From contig DJRK01000138.1 of the NCBI GenBank assembly GCA_002440065.1, positions 1 through 15,202 of the forward strand: a stretch of DNA of 15,202 bases, given 5' to 3'. The position numbers and the translations under genes were made by a program. This stretch comes from Atopobium sp. UBA6362. GTDB lineage: Bacteria; Actinomycetota; Coriobacteriia; Coriobacteriales; Atopobiaceae. Below, piece by piece: positions 7,051 through 12,320 of the stretch; the stretch's first letter is position 1, and each line of letters begins with the position of its first letter. Under the pieces are notes generated by a model. It was given only the letters and a program-made list of their open reading frames with translations. It did no database searches and had not been told where the DNA came from.

Positions 7051-7308
7051 ATGCCTGAGATTTCCCTTTTCAGGGGTATTAAGGTCATGATGTTCTACAG
7101 TGACCATAACCCGCCTCATTTTCATGCTGAGTATGCGGGCCATAAATGCCTGGTCGATGTGCTTTCTGGATGTGTCATCCGCGGTGAGCTTCCGGCACGG
7201 CAGCTCAAGCTGGTCTTGGCCTGGAACGAGCTCCATCGCGACGAGCTGATGCAAGACTGGGAGCTTGCCAAAGAGGCAAAGCCCCTTAACCGAGTCGAAC
7301 CGCTTTAG
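7051..7308 (+). CDS. DUF4160 family protein
   Basis: Small cytoplasmic protein of 86 residues, function unknown. The ATG at 7051 is chosen because GGAGG (7041-7045) lies 5 nt before it and DUF4160 proteins start MPxIS; the 22 extra upstream codons do not match. Seen: the family signature DHNPPHFHAEY (19-29) with its two His, and the C-terminal pattern LVLAWNELHRDEL followed by W and P-rich end. DUF4160 genes are commonly followed by DUF2442, as here, and the pair is sometimes suggested to be toxin-antitoxin-like; I know of no firm proof. Base composition is lower than in the neighbours: 48% GC in 7081-7140 and 57% in 7141-7200, against 77% in hisS 6001-6060, hinting at transfer. Confidence 0.85.
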   Translation: MPEISLFRGIKVMMFYSDHNPPHFHAEYAGHKCLVDVLSGCVIRGELPARQLKLVLAWNELHRDELMQDWELAKEAKPLNRVEPL

Positions 7309-7318
7309 GAGGTGCACC

Positions 7319-7615
7319 ATGGATAAGTATTTCCCTGAGGTCGTTCAAGCCGTTCCCGGTCCCAATAGAACGGTGTATGCGTACTTTACCGACGGTGCCA
7401 TCACGCAATTTGACCTAAGCGATGCCATTCGGCACGGCGGGGTATTCGAGAGGCTTTCGGACGATTCCTTTTTCCATGATGCGCTTACCGTGATGAATGG
7501 GACCGTGGCATGGGACGTGAGCGGCTGTTTCGATCCGACCTCTTGCATCGACATAGATCCGTTCGCCGTCTATCAGGCGCCTCGGGTAAGCGACCCTCTA
7601 GAGCCGGCTGCGTGA
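7319..7615 (+). CDS. DUF2442 family protein
   Basis: 98-residue cytoplasmic protein, function unknown. The ATG at 7319 follows a near-perfect ribosome site AGGAGGT (7307-7313) that overlaps the stop codon of the DUF4160 gene, so the two are translationally linked with a 10-nt gap. The N-terminal pattern (a short beta strand, then a YAYFTDGAITQFDLSDAI stretch and GGVF.RL.DD..F) matches DUF2442, and the later WDVSGCFDPTSCIDIDP is the typical family end. The remaining ~15 residues are a non-conserved tail. The next gene, an RluA-type synthase, starts 3 nt after the stop. Composition is again lower in GC than hisS. Confidence 0.82.
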   Translation: MDKYFPEVVQAVPGPNRTVYAYFTDGAITQFDLSDAIRHGGVFERLSDDSFFHDALTVMNGTVAWDVSGCFDPTSCIDIDPFAVYQAPRVSDPLEPAA

Positions 7616-7618
7616 GCT

Positions 7619-8308
7619 ATGACCGCTGACTTGAAGGTGATTTACGAGGACGACGCGATCCTTGCCGTCGAGAAACCCGCCGACGTGCTCGTCCATGCGG
7701 ACGGGTCCGGCGCGCATACCCTGAGCGACGACGTAGCGATGCACCTCTTGGCGGAGGGGAAGACGTCGGCCGAGCCCCAGGCCGTGCAGCGACTCGACGT
7801 GGATACGACCGGCATCGTGCTCTTCTCGCTCGACCGTGCGCTGCAGCCGCGGCTCGATGCCGAGGTCGCGGGCCGCGATATGCACAAGGTCTACCTGGCC
7901 GTCGTCGCGGGTCGGTTCCCTTGGAAGGAGAAGGTGGTCGACGCGCCCATCGGCCGCGACCGCCACGATGCCCGCCGCATGCGCGCGTGCAAGCCGGGGC
8001 GGGGGAAGCCTTCCAAGACCGCTGTGTGCAAGCTTGCCTTCAAGGGCGGGCGCACGCTGCTACGGGTCGAGCTCATGACTGGCCGGAGGCACCAGATTCG
8101 CGTGCACCTGGCCTCCCTTGGCTTCCCGATCGTGGGCGATGGGCTCTACGGCGGCGCCCGCGCGGACGCGGCGCGCGGCGAGCAGGGCCTTTTGCTCCAT
8201 GCCTTCGAGGAGGAGCTTGCCCATCCCGCCACCGGCGAGAGATTGACGCTGCGAACGCCCTGGCCGGAGCGGCTGGGGTCGGCGTGGGACCCGTCGGTCG
8301 CCGAATAA
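7619..8308 (+). CDS. RluA-family RNA pseudouridine synthase
   Basis: Converts uridine to pseudouridine in rRNA or tRNA. 229 residues, about the length of a catalytic domain alone; there is no N-terminal S4 domain as found in RluB/C/D. Seen: VEKPADVLVH (17-26), the catalytic Asp60 in QRLDVDTTGIVLFS (57-70; the common form begins HRLD, here QRLD), and GRRHQIRVHLA (155-165). The start ATG at 7619 is 3 nt after the DUF2442 stop and has no clear ribosome site of its own, so it is probably translated by coupling. The target uridine cannot be predicted; RluA-like or TruC-like roles are both possible. A strong terminator follows. Confidence 0.88.
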   Translation: MTADLKVIYEDDAILAVEKPADVLVHADGSGAHTLSDDVAMHLLAEGKTSAEPQAVQRLDVDTTGIVLFSLDRALQPRLDAEVAGRDMHKVYLAVVAGRFPWKEKVVDAPIGRDRHDARRMRACKPGRGKPSKTAVCKLAFKGGRTLLRVELMTGRRHQIRVHLASLGFPIVGDGLYGGARADAARGEQGLLLHAFEEELAHPATGERLTLRTPWPERLGSAWDPSVAE

Positions 8309-8347
8309 GGCTGCTTTTTGCCCCTTGCTGCCGCTTTTAGAGCTCTT

Positions 8348-8388
8348 CGGGTGGGTATGCGTCGAAATCGACCATACCCACCCGTTTT
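8348..8388 (+). terminator. Intrinsic terminator after the pseudouridine synthase
   Basis: CGGGTGGGTATG (8348-8359) pairs perfectly with CATACCCACCCG (8373-8384); inside, after one unpaired C, GTCGA pairs with TCGAC around an AA turn. TTTT follows at 8385-8388. Confidence 0.88.
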
Positions 8389-8458
8389 GCTTTGAGGGCG
8401 TGGGCCACGTTTGCCCAGATAACCTTGAGCAGTGGTTTCGGGTGGGCATGGTCGATTT
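8365..8458. repeat. Inverted repeat sharing its arm with the terminator
   Basis: The right half of the terminator hairpin (8365-8384) recurs inverted at 8439-8458, CGGGTGGGCATGGTCGATTT, with 19 of 20 positions matching, 54 nt apart. The GGGTGGGYATG motif is therefore present three times in about 110 bp. The rest of the 8309-8588 gap contains a small AGGGG/CCCCT hairpin (8466-8482) and the regulator promoter; I see no gene. Confidence 0.6.
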
Positions 8459-8532
8459 TGGGACCAGGGGTTACTCGCCCCTCTGTAGGCCGCGATTTTG
8501 CCGTAAAGGCGGCTCGTGCAACCGATGGTTTC

Positions 8533-8561
8533 TCGACAGGGCCTCGACGCCCGCGTAAGGT
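8533..8561 (+). promoter_or_regulatory. Candidate promoter of the XRE regulator gene
   Basis: TCGACA (8533-8538, 5 of 6 of TTGACA), 17-nt spacer, TAAGGT (8556-8561, 3 of 6). The transcription start would fall near 8568, giving a short leader with GGAAGGAG (8577-8584) 4 nt before the ATG at 8589. Confidence 0.45.
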
Positions 8562-8588
8562 GGGGGCAAAGACGTCGGAAGGAGCCAT

Positions 8589-9071
8589 ATGGAGTTCAAG
8601 GACGCGCTCGTGACCGCCCGTAAGTCCCGCGGGTTCACCCAGGAGCAGCTCGCGGCCAGGCTCTTCGTTACGCGCCAGGCCGTGAGCCGCTGGGAACGCG
8701 GCGAGGTCGTGCCCGGAATCGACATGATCAAGCTCATCGCGATGGTCCTCCACGTGCCGGTCACGATGCTGATCGATATGCCGGACCACTTCTGCCAGAG
8801 CTGCGGCATGATCCTCACGCCCGATGACTGCGGCACGGACGCGGACGGCCACAGGACGGACCGCTACTGCAAATGGTGCTTTGACCAGGGAGAATATACC
8901 TACGAGACGACCATGGACGCCATGATCGAGGACTGCGCGCCGCGCCTGGCGCAAAACACCGGCATGACGCGCGACGAGGCGGTCTCGCTCATGGGCGCCG
9001 TCCTGCCGACGCTCGAGCGCTGGAGCGTCGGCCGCCCGGATGGGCATGGCCGCCCGGGGCAGCCGTTGTAA
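8589..9071 (+). CDS. XRE-family regulator with C-terminal zinc ribbon
   Basis: 160-residue predicted DNA-binding regulator. Residues 4-60 form a helix-turn-helix of the XRE/Cro type (ALVTARKSRGFTQEQLAARL, then VTRQAVSRWERGEVVPGID). Residues 68-101 are a putative zinc ribbon: FCQSCGMIL with Cys69/Cys72, then DGHRTDRYCKWCFDQGEY with Cys94/Cys97, the pattern of the small zinc-ribbon domain often fused to such HTH proteins. The rest (about 105-145) is helical and MTRDEAVSLM-like. The final Gly/Pro/Arg-rich residues look unstructured. It has its own candidate promoter and sits 174 nt upstream of the hydrogenase on the same strand; control of the hydrogenase is a hypothesis from position only. Ligand unknown. 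Confidence 0.86.
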   Translation: MEFKDALVTARKSRGFTQEQLAARLFVTRQAVSRWERGEVVPGIDMIKLIAMVLHVPVTMLIDMPDHFCQSCGMILTPDDCGTDADGHRTDRYCKWCFDQGEYTYETTMDAMIEDCAPRLAQNTGMTRDEAVSLMGAVLPTLERWSVGRPDGHGRPGQPL

Positions 9072-9145
9072 AGCGGTCAAGGCTGATCTCGCCCCCCCAT
9101 GTAGCCGTGACTGCAAGCCCTCACCTTGTGTTTCCTGCCTCTTGT

Positions 9146-9177
9146 GCGGGTGCCGCCCGCGCCGGGCGTGCGATACT
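9146..9177 (+). promoter_or_regulatory. Candidate hydrogenase promoter with overlapping inverted repeats
   Basis: TGC-GATACT (9169-9177) resembles an extended -10 element (TGN plus 4 of 6). Directly upstream two GC-rich inverted repeats overlap: GCGGG-TGCCG-CCCGC (9146-9160) and GCCCG-CGC-CGGGC (9155-9167). They could be an operator. No Rex-type or FNR-type site was recognised. Confidence 0.4.
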
Positions 9178-9196
9178 AGACGGAAGCTCAAAACGC

Positions 9197-9218
9197 GCGG
9201 CTTCTGGGGGGAAGCCGC
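9197..9218 (+). other. Stem-loop in the hydrogenase 5' leader
   Basis: GCGGCTTC (9197-9204), loop TGGGGG, GAAGCCGC (9211-9218): a perfect 8-bp stem ending 9 nt before the ribosome site AGGAGAGGGG (9228-9237). No T-run follows, so it is not a terminator; it may stabilise the mRNA or affect translation. Confidence 0.55.
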
Positions 9219-9245
9219 CGAACGCACAGGAGAGGGGACCAATCC

Positions 9246-10847
9246 ATGCCTGGTACCATGCGTGGCGTCTACACCAACCTGACGGAAATCCGCCGCAAAG
9301 TCTTCAAGGGCGTCGCCAGGATCGCTTACGAACAAGGGGAGAACTCCGAGGAGCAGCTCCAGCACCTTCCCTACGAGATCGTCCCAGGCGACGTGGCGAC
9401 CTACCGCGAGTCGGTCTTCTTGGAGCGCGCCATCGTGAGCGAGCGCATCCGCCTGGCGATGGGCCTGCCGCTTCAGGGCGTGGACAAGCCCCAGAACATG
9501 ACGGACGGCATCATCGACGCCTCCGTCCCCGAGACTTACTACGAGCCGCCCCTGGTGAACGTCATCAAGTTCGCCTGCAACGCCTGCAAGGACAACGTCT
9601 ACGAGGTCGGCAACGCGTGCCAGGGCTGCCTGGCCCACCCCTGCCGCGAGATCTGCCCCAAGGGCGCCATCTCCTTCAAGGACAAGAAGGCCTACATCGA
9701 CCAGGAGAAGTGCGTCCACTGCGGTATGTGCGCCAAGACCTGCCCGTACCACGCCATACACCACTACGAGCGCCCCTGCTCCGCCGCCTGCGGCATGAAG
9801 GCCATCGGCTCCGACGAGCACGGCCGCGCCGACATCGACTACAACAAGTGCGTCTCCTGTGGCCAGTGCCTCGTGAACTGCCCCTTCGGCGCCATCGCCG
9901 ACAAGAGCCAGATCTTCCAGACCATCATGGCGATCAACTCGGGCGACGAGGTCATCGCCGAGGTCGCGCCCGCGTTCGTCGGCCAGTTCGGCGGCAAGGG
10001 CAACGTGGACAAGCTGCGCGAGGCCATGAAGGAGCTCGGCTTCTCGGGCATGGAGGAGGTCGCCCTGGGCGCCGACCTCTGCACCGTCGAGGAGGCCGAG
10101 GACTTCCTGGAGGAGGTGCCCGACAAGATCCCGTTCATGGGCACGTCCTGTTGCCCGGCCTGGTCGGTCATGGCCAAGAAGGAGTTCCCGGACCACGCCG
10201 ACTGCATCTCCATGGCGCTCACGCCCATGACGCTCACCGCCCGCCTCATCCGCAAGCAGCACCCCGACGCGAAGATCGTCTTCGTGGGCCCGTGCTCCGC
10301 GAAGAAGCTCGAGGCCATGCGCCGCTCCGTGCGCTCGGAGGTCGACTTCGTCCTCACGTTCGAGGAGGTCGCGGGCATGATGGCCGCCAAGAAGATCGAC
10401 TACACGGCGCTCGCCGGCGAGGGCGGCGACTTCGACGTCGCCTCCGAGGATGGCCGCAACTTCGCCGTGGCGGGCGGCGTCGCCAACGCCGTGGCCAACG
10501 CGATCCATCGCCGCTACCCCGACCGCGAGGTCAACGTCGTGAACGCCGAGGGCCTCGAGGACTGCCGCAAGATGATGAAGGATGCCGTGAAGGGCAAGTA
10601 CAACGGCTACCTGCTCGAGGGCATGGCGTGCCCGGGCGGCTGCGTCGCCGGCGCCGGCACCCTGCAGGCCATCAACAAGACCGCGGCGGCCGTCAAGCGC
10701 TACGCGAAGAAGTCCCCGCGCAGATGCGCGACCGAGAACGCCTACCGCATGATGATCCCCGAGCTCGAGCGCGACGCCGACGGCAAGCACGCGAGCGAGA
10801 TCGACGAGGTCGCCGAGACGTTCGACGCGCAGGTGCCGCAGGAGTAG
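9246..10847 (+). CDS. [FeFe]-hydrogenase, group B-like, soluble
   Basis: Cytoplasmic iron-only hydrogenase, probably ferredoxin-linked H2 evolution during fermentation. The ATG at 9246 follows AGGAGAGGGG by 8 nt. 533 residues. N-terminal region (about 1-105) is the helical segment typical of the group B type. Then cysteine-rich FeS region: C111/C114/C125/C128/C133/C137, ferredoxin motif C156-C159-C162-C166P, C178/C182, and a second ferredoxin motif C202-C205-C208-C212P. H-cluster motifs: L1 TSCCPAW (300-306), L2 GPCSAKK with Cys350, L3 EGMACPGGCVAGAG with Cys462 and Cys466. Cys302 is the expected proton-relay residue and Cys303 an H-cluster ligand. No signal peptide, membrane segment, NADH or NuoE/F-like partner, and no hydE/F/G maturase nearby. 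The group B call rests on GPC/AKK and GAG variants and domain order. Confidence 0.93.
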   Translation: MPGTMRGVYTNLTEIRRKVFKGVARIAYEQGENSEEQLQHLPYEIVPGDVATYRESVFLERAIVSERIRLAMGLPLQGVDKPQNMTDGIIDASVPETYYEPPLVNVIKFACNACKDNVYEVGNACQGCLAHPCREICPKGAISFKDKKAYIDQEKCVHCGMCAKTCPYHAIHHYERPCSAACGMKAIGSDEHGRADIDYNKCVSCGQCLVNCPFGAIADKSQIFQTIMAINSGDEVIAEVAPAFVGQFGGKGNVDKLREAMKELGFSGMEEVALGADLCTVEEAEDFLEEVPDKIPFMGTSCCPAWSVMAKKEFPDHADCISMALTPMTLTARLIRKQHPDAKIVFVGPCSAKKLEAMRRSVRSEVDFVLTFEEVAGMMAAKKIDYTALAGEGGDFDVASEDGRNFAVAGGVANAVANAIHRRYPDREVNVVNAEGLEDCRKMMKDAVKGKYNGYLLEGMACPGGCVAGAGTLQAINKTAAAVKRYAKKSPRRCATENAYRMMIPELERDADGKHASEIDEVAETFDAQVPQE

Positions 10848-10867
10848 CCTGCGGTCCCGCGCCCGAG

Positions 10868-10895
10868 GGGGCTTCTTGGCCCAGCCCCAAGTTTT
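10868..10895 (+). terminator. Probable terminator of the hydrogenase gene
   Basis: CTTGG (10875-10879) pairs with CCAAG (10887-10891), followed at once by TTTT (10892-10895). An alternative fold is GGGGCT (10868-10873) with AGCCCC (10883-10888). Short but well placed 21 nt after the stop codon. Confidence 0.6.
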
Positions 10896-10901
10896 GATCG
10901 C

Positions 10902-10947
10902 CGGGGTCGATCGCCGCGCCGAATGTGCGACAATCGACCCCGCTTTT
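10902..10947 (+). promoter_or_regulatory. Inverted repeat overlapping a candidate ndpA promoter
   Basis: CGGGGTCGAT (10902-10911) and ATCGACCCCG (10933-10942) are a perfect 10-bp inverted repeat, 21 nt apart, with CTTTT after it. It could be a second terminator, but an extended -10 like element TGC-GACAAT (10926-10934) lies in its right half, matching TGC-GATACT of the hydrogenase promoter. The repeat may therefore be an operator of the next gene. Confidence 0.45.
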
Positions 10948-10972
10948 ATGTGTAGTCGAGAGGATCCGCCGC

Positions 10973-12028
10973 ATGCTCAAGGTCAACCAAGCCATCCTGC
11001 ACGTCTTTGATTTCGAGTCGGGGGCCAAGTACTACTCCGAGGCCCCGATGGACCTGGAGAGCAGGGCCACGAGGTCCTACGTCCAGCGTCGCCTGCGCAA
11101 GATCGTGGGCAACGCCGAGTCGAACCACGGCGAGTTCGCCGAGGGCTCCGGCTTTGCGGGGGAGCTCGAGCACTACCTGATGGGCGGCACCGACTTCACG
11201 GCCTTCTCGGTCCAGATCGCCGAGTGGTTCTGGGAGGAGCTGCGCCGCGCGGAGGAGATGGAGCAGGTCGACCTTCTCGTCGCGGACTTCATCGACACCG
11301 ACGCGGCGCCCGTGGACGCCGGCTCGACCGACGCCGAGGTCGACGCGACCTTCGACGGGCCGGCAGGGAAACGCTTCTTCGCCGTGGTGCTGCTGCCGCG
11401 CAAGCAGTCGTTCGTCCACGAGGTCGGCGGCGCGTCGAACGAGATCCTGCGCATGGACACCGCGCTGCCCAACCCCACGGCAAAGATCGACTCCTACGTG
11501 CTCGTGGACAGCGACACCTTCGCCATCGACTTCCACGACAAGGAGCGCGCGATCGGCGGCGAGACGATCCAGATCCTGCCGGACAAGTTCCTCCAGTGCA
11601 CGTCGGGTGCGTCCACACAACAGGTGTTTACCGAGGTCAGCACCATTGTTCAGGACGTCGCCGAGGAGTACGGACTCACGCCTGCCGTCGAGGTCTCCCG
11701 CGCCAAGGCGGCCGTTGCCCAGCAGGCCGACCGCGACGAGATCGTGACGCCCGTCGAGGTGGGCCGCGCGGTCTTCGAGGAGCGGCCGGACGTGCAGGCC
11801 GTCTACGAGGAACGCGTCCGAGAGGCGAAACTGCCCGAGGAGGCGCCCGTTCGCCGCGGCGTCGCCAACCGCCTGGCCAAGAACCACAAGATCAAGACCG
11901 ACACGGGCATCGAGATCACGTTCCCGTCCGACCTCGCCGACAAGCCCGGTTACCTCGACTTCGCGACGGGCGCCGACGGCACGATCACCATCACCGTGGG
12001 CAACGTCGCCCACATCGAGAACAAGTAG
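10973..12028 (+). CDS. 37-kDa nucleoid-associated protein (NdpA/YejK family)
   Basis: 351-residue cytoplasmic protein of the bacterial 37-kDa nucleoid-associated family. The ATG at 10973 follows AGAGGA (10959-10964) by 8 nt and yields the family start, VNQAILHVFD; the GTG at 10925 adds unrelated residues. Seen: the N-terminal block (about 1-60) with YVQRRLRKIV, a central block FFAVVLLPRKQSFVHEVG followed by LPNPTAKIDSYVLVD and HDKERAIGG, and a C-terminal section with PVEVGRAVFEERPDV and TDTGIEITFPSDLAD. The match is by overall pattern to YejK-type proteins; a DNA or chromosome function is known for the family, but its role in actinobacteria is little described. A short acidic linker (D/E/A rich, about 100-125) interrupts the family blocks. 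Confidence 0.85.
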   Translation: MLKVNQAILHVFDFESGAKYYSEAPMDLESRATRSYVQRRLRKIVGNAESNHGEFAEGSGFAGELEHYLMGGTDFTAFSVQIAEWFWEELRRAEEMEQVDLLVADFIDTDAAPVDAGSTDAEVDATFDGPAGKRFFAVVLLPRKQSFVHEVGGASNEILRMDTALPNPTAKIDSYVLVDSDTFAIDFHDKERAIGGETIQILPDKFLQCTSGASTQQVFTEVSTIVQDVAEEYGLTPAVEVSRAKAAVAQQADRDEIVTPVEVGRAVFEERPDVQAVYEERVREAKLPEEAPVRRGVANRLAKNHKIKTDTGIEITFPSDLADKPGYLDFATGADGTITITVGNVAHIENK

Positions 12029-12107
12029 CGCGGCCTTCTTCGCCCTGTAAGCCGGTTGTTCCGCTCGGCGCCTCGAATGCCTCCGCGGCTCTGCCCCGCC
12101 CGTGACG

Positions 12108-12171
12108 CCCCCTTGCAAAATGAGACATCTTCACCCTGTTTTATGTCTCATTTTGCAAGGGGGTTCGTTTT
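12108..12171 (+). terminator. 21-bp perfect hairpin after the nucleoid-associated gene
   Basis: Arms 12108-12128 and 12143-12163 are perfectly complementary over 21 bp: a C5/G5 base, then the AT-rich core TTGCAAAATGAGACAT. The loop is 14 nt and ends in TTTT; TTCGTTTT follows the stem. It probably works as a terminator for the upstream gene, 80 nt after its stop. The unusually long and perfect stem also fits a mobile or repeated extragenic palindrome. Other bases of 12029-12320 show no gene. Confidence 0.75.
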
Positions 12172-12241
12172 GTGGGGAGGTTGGGGGCGAGGGACGGGTG
12201 ATGCACCTGCGCACCGGCGCGCTCTTTGGGCTCGTGTGGTC

Positions 12242-12271
12242 TTGGTGGGCCGGTGCCGGCAAGGCTAGAAT
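12242..12271 (+). promoter_or_regulatory. Candidate promoter of the cell-wall hydrolase gene
   Basis: TTGGTG (12242-12247) and TAGAAT (12266-12271) are 18 nt apart; TAGAAT matches 5 of 6 of the -10 consensus. Between them lies a GCCGG-TG-CCGGC inverted repeat (12249-12260), well placed for a repressor. The start would be near 12278, with GGGGAG (12309-12314) 6 nt before the ATG. Confidence 0.5.
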
Positions 12272-12320
12272 AGATAGACTCTTCTAATTCGCAACACAAT
12301 CATTCTCCGGGGAGCCTTCC

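Noticed and set aside
8325..8613. Short ORFs in the gap before the XRE gene
   Set aside because: They cover the terminator, the inverted repeat and the promoter; no ribosome sites and no recognisable domains.
9072..9245. Rex or FNR operator before the hydrogenase
   Set aside because: Neither TTGTGAA-type nor TTGAT-type half sites in proper arrangement are present.
8337..10790. 817-residue open frame on the minus strand
   Set aside because: It lies opposite the XRE regulator and the hydrogenase, with no family motifs and a biased composition. A stop-poor antisense frame is common in high-GC genes.
12102..12287. 61-codon ORF over the 21-bp hairpin
   Set aside because: No ribosome site, spans the terminator and the hydrolase promoter, and resembles no family.
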